Positions 49,091 through 59,190 of a stretch of DNA of 64,000 bases are shown piece after piece. How positions within the stretch are numbered: the first letter of the stretch is position 1; every line of letters begins with the position of its first letter. The stretch is from Ceratothoa steindachneri. Lineage: Eukaryota > Arthropoda > Malacostraca > Isopoda > Cymothoidae. The position numbers and the translations under genes were made by a program. The DNA is taken from assembly GCA_963969495.1 (NCBI GenBank), contig OZ018323.1, forward strand, positions 67,849,720 to 67,913,719, in the 5' to 3' direction. The notes below the pieces were generated by a model. It was not told where the DNA came from and searched no databases. It saw nothing but the letters and a program-made list of their open reading frames with translations.

Positions 49091-50134
49091 CACGCCGCCT
49101 TGACCTTCACTGGAGAGAGAGAGAGAGAAACAATAGAGACCTGGGCGACCCTTTTTGTCTGCGCTAATGGAGATGCGAAATTATGAGACGCCGCGGTGAC
49201 ATGAAATGCCGCCATCACAGGAAGCTGCGACAAGTTTGAGAGCCCAGAAGTCGGACAAAGTTCGCCTCGCCGACTTAAGAACCTTCCCACGCTCACGCTA
49301 AAAGGCCGAGATTATTCTCGTCTGCCGAAGCATCTGACCCTAGAACCCTCCCCTTCGGACGGAGGTGGAAAAACCCCATTCGGCCCCTATAAATCCTCCG
49401 GCGCCAGAATTGGAAGTGAGTATCCGCCGCCCGCCCTGCCCTGTCCGTATCCGCCGTCTGCACTTCACCGTTCGTACCCGCTATTCGCGTCCCGTTGGAC
49501 TCTGCACAATTCTCGCAGAACCCCTCAAGCTCCCGGTATTCTCGTTAATTCACGTGAGTCTACCTCGACCCGCTTCCTCCCGCTCCTCGAACACAGCGCG
49601 CTTAGTCTCGATTCGTGTTACTCGAAAGCAAGATTTAAGTTCCCCCCGTAATAGTCATTGTCAAGAGACTATTGTTTGAACTTTGCGCCAAGGCAAGGAT
49701 CACTCCCTCAGACCAAATCTTCGAGGTAACAGTAACGCGCAACTCTCCTGTGCAAGTGCTATCTCTACCTTCCCCCCAGTGAAAAGCCTTCATCATCGGC
49801 TTAGTATACGCTCAAGGTCATTCGACCGTCCCTCGGTCAATATTGTTCGTTTGTTTGTACGGTAACCGTCCTCCCCAAGTCTCCCCCCCCCTCTTAGCCA
49901 CTGAGATCTGTGTACATCTGTGTGCATAGCTCGGTTTAAAACTCCTTTTAATCTTGTAAAATAATATTAATTTGCTTATTACTAAAGTTATTTTTGTACC
50001 CATTTTTCTGTTATCCCGAAAACTCCAAGATAGTCGACTGTGGCCAAACTCCATTCAGTAATTTGCACTCTAATTATGTTATAAATCTACCGCACACTCG
50101 TAAACGCAGAAAGGGTTAACTTGACCCTATTCTA
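49091..50134. other. GC-rich island within intron 2
   Basis: From about 49150 to 49800 the sequence is GC- and CpG-rich compared with the AT-rich introns, with a TATAAAT box at 49388-49394. No protein motif is seen. It might be a long terminal repeat, an alternative promoter or a decayed repeat. Confidence 0.3.
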
Positions 50135-53100
50135 CGAAGCTAGGCTATATTAAAAAAAAATAATAATATGTAAATCACAAATGACCAATAAAAAAGAGAG
50201 GCTAAAAAATTACAGAAAGAAACAAAACAAAAAGGCAAGTAGGAAGCGCGCTCCGGCGTCGGGGCTAGGCCCACCTCCCTCCAGCGCAGGAACATGCGAC
50301 CTAAAAAAAAACCCCAGTCAAATGAAGTGGAAGAGGCCAGCGTCATCAAAACGTCGTAAAGTCCACAAGTCAGAGTGCACGAAGCCGTCCCGAGTACAAG
50401 GGAGAAGCGGTAGCGACCCGGCTCATCCCGGTACCGGAACAGGTAGAGTGCACAAAGATCACTCAGACTTGAACATTCAACAAAATGCGTCGAACAGTTT
50501 GGGAAACAACGCAATCACCACAATAATGCGCAGGTGAGAACTCCATCAAATGTCGGTGCATCCCGCGAGTGTTTCGAATTCGGAGACGACAGAAAGCAAC
50601 CAGAAGCTGTCGCGGCATTGGGGTAGGTCCATGGGAACTTTCGCGGCGAAATGGTATGCAACTTTAAGTTCCTCTCGGCTGTTTCCTATCTTCTTTGCTG
50701 GGCAGCAGAAAGAGTTGCCCGTATTCCTGCCAAGTTCTCGCAGGAATATAGGATACGGCGTGAAAACCGAGAGCACTCAGGGCGTTTTATGATTCGCTAT
50801 AAATCACAGTCCGGTCTCCGAACCAGGCACGTCGCGTTATCTCCCGTACCGAGCGGTATAGTGCAACCAGCTCGGCCGTGAAGAAAGACACAGAGCCCCG
50901 TTGAGTTCAAACCGAGGGTATACGTCGTGAAAAGCGAACCCCTTTTCGGACTTGGAGCCATCTGTATACACTGGCACGGCTCCAGCGTGAGACGAAGTGT
51001 GGCCAAAAAAGGCCGAACGCAATATTCTCAGCGCTGTAGAAGCTTAGAGAACAGAGACGTGGTGACAAATAGTCAAAGGTGGTACCCTTCAGGGTGGCGT
51101 CAAGGGCAGAACCAGGGGCAACACCAGCCCGAGAGCTATACTAAGCTCTAGAAGGAGTTTCCTAGCCCTTAACCCAGAAGGGCTTAGGGTATGACTGGCA
51201 TATCTCGGCGGCATAGGCACCGTCGAGATCAGCTGAGGATGCAATGAGAGAGAGAGCTGTTGGCGACTGAGCGGGGCACCGGTATAACTCGTACAGGCCA
51301 ATAATCCACTGTTAACGGCGCAGAGCGAGTGGCATCTCCACAACAACGACAAGTAGGCTCTTAATGGGGCAAGTGGGAATGCACCGCTCGCTAGGCGAAG
51401 GCCGGTGTGGTGGATCGAATCCACCTTCCGCAATACACGGTCGGCTGCAGATGCATAACTTCGAACGAACAAAGGATAGATAAAAAATTAAGGCAGTACC
51501 CCTATCAGCGCCTGTGAGCGACACATAGCGAAAAATATCCATGGCGCGGGGACAAGAGACCCTAAGGCTGCGACTATGAGCTTCACAGGTGAGGGGTCTG
51601 TTAAATACAAGACCAAGGAAACAGTGCGAATCCACCACTTCCAAGTGTACCCATTAAGTAACAAGTATGGGTCAGGGTTGAGCCGTGGATGACGGCAGAC
51701 GTACACCACCTTTGTCTTGGCTAAGGAAAACCGAAGCCTGTGCGCTTCGGCATAGCGAGAGACGCGGTTCAATTCCAGTTGAAGTCAACGTTCCAGAGTT
51801 GCATCTGGGCCGCACCAAAAGAGATCGAAAGGTCGTCCACGTAGAGCATAGCGAGAACATCTTCTGCCCGTACCGAGGTGATGCCGTTGATGCTCAAGGC
51901 AAAAAGTGTGACAATGAGAACACTTACCAAGAGGACACACTCTTCCTGTTCCATTCAGCCGGAGAGGGCTCTCTCCCCCCGTATGCGGAATCGTCTATCT
52001 CGCAAAAATTCAGATATAAAGATTGAGAGGCGTCCGCCCCACCCCCCGCATCTCGTGGAGACTGTCCATGATACCAAATCGCCAATGCGGTATCATAGGA
52101 CTTCTACAGATCGAAAAACAAAGTGAAATACTGCTGTCTACGAAGGAAGGCCTCACAGACGGAGTTTTCCAGTCGGAGCAGAGCTTCCGACGTGGACTGG
52201 AACTTGCGGAAGCCGCACTGTGCAGAAGACAGACGTTCTCCGCTGTCCAGAAAAAAGCTAAGCTAACATTTACCAATTTCTCCATCAAATTGCACACGCA
52301 GGAGGTTAGAGACATTGGGCGGAAACCGGCCGGGGTAGAGTAGCAGCATCCCGGCAAGAGAATGCGGAGAAAACGGTCGCGAAGGATTCCGCCACTGATG
52401 CGATGTCCGAGATTGCGGTCCCATTCTCCTGGAAAACGGGAACGGGATACTGTAAGAACTTGCCCAGAATCCTTTTGACTCTTTTCCCACCTGTGCTAGA
52501 GGGGTCTTCCCGTTAACTGAAGACACGTATGCATGCCGAGAAGCGCATTGGGCATGCTTCGAAATATATCTGAACCTAGCCCTAGCTCGACGAAATTCAC
52601 CGACAGTGAAGTCGTTCGGGCGGCGCTTATACCGCATGTAGGCATAACGGTTTTGTTTGAGGACCGTCTCACAGTCTGCAGGCCACCACGGGAGCGGTGG
52701 GCGTGCAAAACGGCCAGATGTTCTAGGAATATCAGTTAGGCCTTCGGCGATGAGGTTGCCTGAAAACTCAACGGCCTTATCTACCGATCTAAACTCCTCG
52801 ATTGAAACAGATAAATCAGTAATTTCCTGAAAGGCAGAACACGGCACCCGCGCCAAGCACCACCGTCGCGGGCTCTCGAGCGGCAGCGACCAATAAAATG
52901 ATATTTGAATGGGAAAGTGACGTCATCGACAACCCCCCTCCAAAAAAACAAATCAGGTTGTGCATTCGGATAGCACAAAGATGAATCGAGACAGGAAAAT
53001 TAAACAGTGATGCGTAACCTCATACACATTTTGGATACCCATCACCAGCTCGTCGATCATGTCGGCAAGTACTTGACCCCTGGGATTAATCGAGTAGTCT

Positions 53101-55497
53101 CCCAAGAAGGGGGGTCTACCGATCAGATCTCCGAGCCGGCGAAAGTACCTCGGCAACGGTACCACGACGAGGCGGAAGTCCCCCGCATCGAAGTCGGCTG
53201 ACAGTGGACGAGGCCGATATAACACTATACCTCCTATCCAGGTACTGCTGCGCAGCTACTGACTGAAAGGAGGTATCTAAAGCAAAGAGAAGAACGCTGA
53301 CATCATGACGGGTGGAAATCGCGCATCCTCCTGCCCGGTCCCTATCCCGTTGTGGTGGGGTAAAAAAACCCTTATACTCCGTGAGGGGGGGCAGAGGGCA
53401 CGCGCCCAGCATGGTCTCCAACAGAAAGATAGCTAACTAGGAACGGGAAGAGACCAACCTTCGCAGCTCCTCCAAGTGGACCCGGAGTCTGGGGTAATTC
53501 CATTGAAGGAATATGCCCTCCAGGCCTAGCTCGGAGGAGATGCGGGGGCCCTCTTCTAAGAGAAGACCCTCACGGAAATGGCCGTACTCTTCCAGGAGGA
53601 ACTCCGGGCGCTATTGGCCGGAAAAGCGCTGAAGGCGCTGTCGCCTTAAAATGACTTATCGGGAAGGTTGGGCTCGCCATGCGAGTGTTTTCCTCCCTCT
53701 GCCTCGAAACCCTGGGGCGGGCAGGAGTCCATCTTTTGGAGGACCCACCGTCTCTTAACCACCCATCCTACCACTGGGTGTGGGCGAAGGAGCCAAAGCT
53801 CCTTTAGTGCTGTCCTCCTTTTGGGGGAAGTGTTAGGAACCCCGGAAGATGGCCTCGCGAGCAACTTCAGGGGTGTTTCCTCCTGTGAGTCAAACAACTC
53901 GGTGGAGGCGCGCGGCCGTTTCGCTTGGTTTTAGCCGGGTTTGGGTGTGAACCCTTTATGCCGCTAGGTTTACCAGGAGAGCACGCGGGGTGAATAGAAC
54001 CCGCAGAAGGGTTCCGAATAAGCACGGACATGACCGTGCTCGTAGGCCTGGAGGGGCCAGGAGCAGAGGGTCTTTCTTAACATTGAGACGTAAGACGTGC
54101 CAGGACAAAGTCCTTAGCCTCGCGAAATGAGAGACGATCCTGGGCCTGAACGGCCAGGATTTCCTTCTCAAGGAGATACGCACCACATTGATCCAAGAAG
54201 CTGGGTTCTGCTCTTCGCAATTGACACACTTGGCCACACACGATTTGGACTTATTGTGTGCGGCCTTGAAGCAACTTACACAGACTTCGGGTAACCGCGA
54301 CTTTGCGAGTCTAGAGGAGCGATTAGTATGGCTGAAGCGCTGACAGTATTAGCACCTCCGCAGTAGCAATACCAACAGGCATACACCGACTCAGAGAGCT
54401 TTTCATAGTCGAGGCACCTCCCTGTTTTCTCATCACACGTTCGACCTTGACCGCTCCATGGTTGGCCAGCTCTAAGGTGATGTCATTTATGGAGTAGTCC
54501 ACGAGTTCCTTCGCATAAATTACTCCTTTCACAAAGTTCATGGTAGAGTGCGGCCTCACACTCACTGGCGTGCCATTAAGTCTCCGAAGGGCACTAATCA
54601 TGGCCACCTCGGAGGTATTCGACGCATTGGTCATAAGGCTACGGTCCGAGAAAGGGGTCACCTTCAGCTCTTCTAATCAGGAAGCGTTTGAAACCAGCGG
54701 ACTAGAAAACGCCAGGTAACCTCTGCATGAGGTGCCCCAACGTAATCGTCTCCGCTATGTGCACTTTTGGCCTTAGTCTGGGACTTCCCACCCGGGGTGG
54801 CACCGGAGCCGGACGAGCCGATCTTGGCTTGGTCGCATCTCGAAACGGCAGCGGCCCCGCCCGCCCGCATGGCTCCCGCAGAGAGAGAGGAGCCCATAGT
54901 CTTTTTCCTATTTTTTTTGGTTTTAGGAGAGGAGGGCGGGGAATGAACCCGCTTCTCCTTCTCTGTCCGAAGGCGGCTCCGACGATGGTCGATGGGAAAG
55001 TATTTCTTTTAAATAAATTTATTTGGGCATCGTGACCCTATAATAATCAGGGAAAGCAAATGCTCATCACTCCACGCAGTATCCCGCTATGCGAGGGAAG
55101 AACACGGGGTCGGCAAAACCAGCTGCCGCCATTTGAGGCCACTCCTCCAGCCTAGTGACCTGGCAGCCTATCCGCTCCACCTTGGGCATGGAGTGAAATT
55201 GATAGACAGGGAAAGGAGGAAGAAATGGTACGTGAGGAAGGTGTGGGTGTGGATGAATCAGGCTGTAAAAACCCACCACCCCAAGCCGGAGCTCAGGGGT
55301 GAGGGAACGTTGTCCCCTCCCCCTTCTGCCCGCATCCGGAATAGTTGGGGAGACGAAGCTGATCGGCGTCTACCTTGTGAAATTAGAGGACGACCAGAGA
55401 AAAGGTTGTAGGGAAAGTGAGGAAGTAGGGTAAAAACACATGCTCTCAGAAGGAAGAGGCTAAGCTGGGGCCGGACGGGGCGCTGAGCCCCGTCACA
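50135..55497 (-). mobile_element. I-clade LINE copy D (nearly full length, dead)
   Basis: Minus strand, 5'UTR (about 55497-54990, with GTCCGGCCCCAGCTTAGCC) through ORF1 (DYSINDITLELANHGAVKVE, near 54470), APE (near 53400-53000), RT (AFQEITDLSVSIEEF, near 52830; FRPMSLTSC, near 52320; YVDDLSISFGAAQM, near 51830), RNase H (VPVYTDGSKSEKGFAFHDV, near 50970) and the Cys/His C-terminus to 50200. Part of the RT fingers is deleted near 52345. The first few dozen bases of the 5' end and both terminal hairpins are missing. It lies in intron 2 in the sense of the host gene. Confidence 0.85.
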
Positions 55498-55879
55498 AGA
55501 GGGATTGATACAGTAAATAATTTGGTAGGGGTTTACCACTTTGCTTTACCACCGATTTTCTAAACGCGAGATCCGTATCCACTGCATATAGCAGCTAAAA
55601 TTGGAAATGGTGTTTCGAGTCGGCTTGGCCGCAGCCCCAGAAAGTAGGACTGAAACCTGCGAACAAAACAGTTTATTCGCATACAAAAAAAAATTTGTAG
55701 TCTTTAAATGTTCTTCTCATTGCTTCACACAAATCCAATTTTAAAATAAAAACGCTCTGTGTGTGTGAAAGCAATGAGGTATGAGTAATGATTTTTCTGC
55801 CCACATGATGATGAGCCCTATAGGCTCATCATCTGGCTCTGTGGATGATAAAAGACGAAGAAAACGTTAAGGAAGAAAA
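55498..55879. other. Intron 2, short unassigned stretch
   Basis: No exon or repeat recognised. Confidence 0.45.
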
Positions 55880-56204
55880 AGAAGCGAGTTAGTGCTTGAT
55901 CAACGAGAAAGGGAAAACTAGCCAAATTAATGTGGAACAAGTTTAAAGAATTGATAGTGGGAAATGCAAAGGCTGCATACAAGTGGTCTAAAATGGGATA
56001 CAGAGAGTGTAATGATGAATGGGGAAAAGCGTGTTAAACGTGCAGTGCATAAGAAGCTCGAGGTGTACTTGCAACCCTTCTAATGAAGAATTCGTAAGGA
56101 AGGTGAATGAAAATCCGGATAGGAACAGGAAGTTATTTAGAAAAAGGAGAAAATTGAGAATATAAGAAGAAAAGTTGTGTTAACATGAACGAGAGGGTAC
56201 TTGT

Positions 56205-56215
56205 GAGCGACGAGG
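56205..56215. repeat. Target-site duplication, left copy
   Basis: GAGCGACGAGG, repeated at 56271-56281 as GAGCGACAAGG (one mismatch). Confidence 0.7.
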
Positions 56216-56270
56216 AACGACTTATGCCCAAGTAGGCAGTCGCCAGATGGGCTCCTAAATTAAAAATTAA
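56216..56270 (+). mobile_element. Minimal 55 bp I-clade LINE 3' insertion
   Basis: Contains only the terminal hairpin 2 (CGACTTATGCC, AGTAGGCAGTCG), CCAGATGGGCTCC and the A-rich end TAAATTAAAAATTAA, between an 11 bp TSD. It is an extremely 5'-truncated retrotransposition product and fixes the true 3' end of the family. Confidence 0.8.
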
Positions 56271-56281
56271 GAGCGACAAGG
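56271..56281. repeat. Target-site duplication, right copy
   Basis: GAGCGACAAGG; see 56205-56215. Confidence 0.7.
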
Positions 56282-56800
56282 TGCTTGGAAGTATATAACG
56301 TGAACATTTAGATGAGTTGTGCTTCGACGGAACCGTTCGGGTAAAAGTCGTTGAGGCTGTGAAGTATGAAAAATGGGACAACTCGAGTGATGAATGATGA
56401 AACAGTAACGGCTAAAAGAAATTGGCGGAATTGTGTAATGGAACTGGTAGTTGTGTTGCAAAACCTTTTACAATGGAACAGTGCCTGAGTAGATGAAGAA
56501 TGTTGTGATAGTAGCACTGTAAAGGAGGAAAGGGAAAACGAATAAAAGAATTATAGGGCAATAATTCTGTCGCGAGATATACAGACAAATTCAGACATCG
56601 TGTAAAACGAGAAGTGAAGGAATTACAGCAGGTGGGAAAGGTCCGTTAAGAGCGGGTTTTTGTTTTGGGATCAAGTGTAGAAATGGGATAACATGTCAAA
56701 GTTGTATACTGGATTTATGTATCTGCAGAAGGCGTGTAATCGTGTCCAAGGGAGAACGCCATGGCTGAATATACACTGAAGTGCTAACATCAATATGATA

Positions 56801-57485
56801 ACAGAATGTAAAGGTAATGGTGGGCAGCGCCACCGTACCTTGACATCATGGAAATTCTACCTTTTCGCAACTCTCCTTATAAGCCCCATCTCACTTTTTT
56901 TGTGGGCAGCTAATTTTGCAGGCTAGTCGCTCACTCAGCATTCGTCGACTCATCCCTGTTCGAAGCCGGGATTGGGAATATACCATTCCCCCTTGGCTCG
57001 GGGGGGGGGGGGTAACATAACTGCTTTCTTCTCGCTCCTCCCCCTTTCTACAATCCCCCATCTTTCTTTTCTATTACTATATCCCTCGCAGGGGGGGGGG
57101 GGGGGCAGGTGTAGCATGGAGACAATGCTGCAGCTCACATCTATAGGAGTGCATGCCTCCGGTTCCAAAGCCTGCGGGGGGGATCTACCACACACTTTTA
57201 CTTCCTCTATTTTCACCACTTTACATATAACTCCTTACAAACTTTCTGGGGGCAGATGACATCGTTGGGTTTCGCGTTCAAATGTGAGGGTTTTGGCGCT
57301 TCCTTTTATTTCGCCTGGGGCTGCGAAACAGTCGAGTGGAAGCACCTCGATGAAGTTAAGACACATTGGGTGTGGTGAGTCGCCGGATGGAGTCCCGACT
57401 CGGATCCCATTGAAGAGAATCAGGACGCATCGAGAAATAAGAGACCTCAAAAAGGAGTGCAGATTGGAGGTAACCACCCAACAAC
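56801..57485. other. Intron 2 near e2, with two long G runs
   Basis: G runs at 57000-57012 and 57091-57105. A GTTCGAAGCC box-B-like piece near 56959 may mark another worn tRNA-derived repeat. An 86-codon frame at 57284-57544 has no known motif. Confidence 0.35.
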
Positions 57486-57790
57486 TAGTGTTCATCGATG
57501 GTAAAAGCCCTATCGAGTGCCGGTCGGTGGTAGAAAGCCTCTAAACTAGTGCATATCGGTGATAAAAAGCGTATCGAGTAAAGGTCGCTGGTAAAATTCC
57601 ATACTAATGAGAAAAATGGTAGTAAAGCCACATCAATGACTGTATATCGGTGGTAAATGCACATTTACTGCACATCGATGGTAAAAACCCTAGCGATTGC
57701 AATTCAGTGGTAAAACTCATATCAGTGACTGCATATCGGTGGTAAAACTCATATCAGTGACTGTAGATGGGTGGTAAACACTAAACAGCG
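57486..57790. repeat. Diverged minisatellite, about 32 bp unit
   Basis: Repeated blocks of CATATCGGTGGTAAAACTC followed by ATATCAGTGACTG. The last two units (about 57715-57780) are nearly identical and the earlier ones are increasingly diverged. It lies about 100 bp from exon e2. Confidence 0.8.
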
Positions 57791-57876
57791 AATAAAAGTT
57801 AAAAAATGAATACAAAACTATTGCTGTTGCGACTCATTTTATCGCAAACTCAGGAAAGTAATATCAATGCCATTAC

Positions 57877-58088
57877 CTCGAATGTTTCTTCCTCGAGATG
57901 ATAAGAGACGGACCCATTGTAGTAAGGAGTTGCCACCCATTTTGTGGCAATCAGAATGTAGCCGTAGTTGGCACTCCACACTCCACAAACAATATCCGGC
58001 TTGGGATTGACCGCAGGAGTGTCCAGGGAAAACTTAATATCGCATCCTACCACACGGTATTTGGCATTGGTTGACACATGCGCGACAT
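57877..58088 (-). CDS. Exon e2: second extracellular domain, first part
   Basis: Acceptor TTCCACAATGCAG before 58088 and donor TTCGAG|GTAATG after 57877, phase 1 in and phase 0 out. Encodes VAHVSTNAKYRVVGCDIKF, then NPKPDIVCGVWSANYGYILI and YYNGSVSYHLEEETFE. Cysteines at GCDI and IVCGVW, a tryptophan and an NGS sequon indicate an extracellular beta-rich domain, perhaps an atypical Ig-like one completed by e3. The wording does not match a family I can name. Confidence 0.82.
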
Positions 58089-58647
58089 CTGCATTGTGGA
58101 ATTAAATATAAAAAAATAATTAGTCCATATGGAATAACTTATCCGTTCTGGAGATAATAGGCGTATTAATTAATTATGCATGAATGATGTGGATAGAGAG
58201 TTGGATGTGAGGGGGTCTACCTGTGCACTGCTTAAAGATGAACATAAGAGGGCAAGATGCTACATCACACAGAGCATCATCGTTATGCAGGGCGAATATG
58301 GGGTAGAAAACTGGTGGGTGGGTTTATATTTAGTCTATGACGCGCTGCAAACAAAATAATAGTGGTATTCTTGATCGATTATTACAGAGGGTATTTGTAA
58401 GAATGAAAAAGGCTTCATAGCCATCCTAATCAATACTAATGTTGAGGCTTGGAGGGTACGTAAAAAGGACTACATGAACAGGTAAAGGAGGAAAGGTAAA
58501 ATGTAGGGAAGTGAAAAAGAAGCAGCGGGTGGCAAGACGCAAAAAACATCAAACGTCTGATCACTACTAGATCTATGAAATGATAATAAAACACAAAATA
58601 ATAAAATAGGGAGTTGTTTAGGATATCATGAATTAAGAATGTCTTAC
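58089..58647. other. Intron 1 (559 bp)
   Basis: AT-rich intron with donor GTAAGA and acceptor ATGCAG. No other feature. Confidence 0.7.
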
Positions 58648-58809
58648 CAATTATCAACAGCTGATAATTGGGGCTCTTGGCAGTTACTCCAGATGACGTG
58701 GTCACTTCGCATCGGTAAATCCCGGCCTCAGACATGGCAATGGCAAGATACTCAAGATGGCCGTCCTGTCTAGTAAGTGAGATCTCCTCTTCTTTCAAAC
58801 TATTAGTAA
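58648..58809 (-). CDS. Exon e1 (first visible): C-terminal half of an Ig domain
   Basis: Acceptor TTCTTTTTTTTCAG before 58809 and donor ATTG|GTAAGA after 58648; 162 bp, phase 1 at both ends. Encodes TNSLKEEEISLTRQDGHLE, then YLAIAMSEAGIYRCEVTT and SSGVTAKSPNYQLLII. S-E-A-G-I-Y-R-C is the Ig F-strand signature with the disulfide cysteine, followed by a G strand. The partner cysteine and the signal peptide must be on upstream exon(s), which I do not find up to 59190 and which are likely beyond LINE E. Confidence 0.88.
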
Positions 58810-59190
58810 CTGAAAAAAAAGAACAATGAAGAGATGTGAAAGAGCATATCAAAATATCTATTTAGAGCCTAACGAGAAAGGGGTTAGGATTCCGCCGCTT
58901 CTAACGAAAATCTTTTCGATAATATAAACTTTGAAAGGTATGTTAAAAATTCAGTGTCCATTTGGCAGAAAAAAATCAATCGATGGAAATTAAATACTAC
59001 ACATATTCCCCCCACATATTATAAATAAACAAAGATAAAAAAATGCGGGAATGTTTAGGTACTAAATGGGAGGCTCGCATCACTCAGGAATCGAAGCGCG
59101 CAGTAAACAACATAAAAGTTCAAATACTAAGGGTGGCTCGTCTCTTCGAAAAACCGACTCGACAAACTAAGCGGGAGCAACCACGCTCAT
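58810..59190. other. Upstream intron of the host gene, unassigned
   Basis: AT-rich sequence between e1 and LINE E. No exon seen. Confidence 0.5.

Larger units (their letters stand above)
55880..56800 (+). pseudogene. Decayed LINE reverse transcriptase of an unclassified type
   Basis: Frames change repeatedly but give MWNKFKELIVGNAKAAYKW, then VNENPDRNRKLFRK and later GFVFGSSVEMG and VKVVYWIYVSAEGV. These resemble the pre-RT linker and the GFxxGRS…CVDQ to YxAFxDLEKAYD portion of RTE/Jockey-like elements. Interrupted at 56216-56270 by a LINE tail with its own TSD. Confidence 0.45.
19901..58809 (-). other. Gene: Ig- and CCP-domain single-pass membrane protein (5' end outside the window)
   Basis: Six exons on the minus strand join in phase to about 312 residues. 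Order from the visible N-side: second half of an Ig domain, a cysteine-containing extracellular domain split over two exons, a CCP/sushi-like module split over two exons, an acidic/Ser-rich linker, one transmembrane helix and a basic tail. Two N-glycosylation sequons (NGS and NSS) support an extracellular location. Phase-1 boundaries around the Ig exon are typical of Ig-superfamily genes. I do not recognise the specific family. Cell-surface adhesion or receptor proteins are plausible, but no function can be claimed. Introns: 559 bp, 22.5 kb, 7.2 kb, 7.1 kb and 0.7 kb, the long ones stuffed with LINEs. Confidence 0.8.

Noticed and set aside
48934..49296. Ser-Leu and Arg-Glu repeat frames across the GA run
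   Set aside because: Artefacts of the GA dinucleotide repeat.
56920..56975. Another tRNA-derived SINE
   Set aside because: Only a box-B-like GTTCGAAGCC is present; no acceptable box A and no alignment with the other SINE copies.
57284..57544. An 86-codon plus-strand frame near exon e2
   Set aside because: No motif, no splice-site support, and it runs into the minisatellite.
58810..59190. A first Ig-half exon directly upstream of e1
   Set aside because: No frame with a Cys-x-Trp pattern and fitting splice sites was found; the missing exon is more likely beyond the window.
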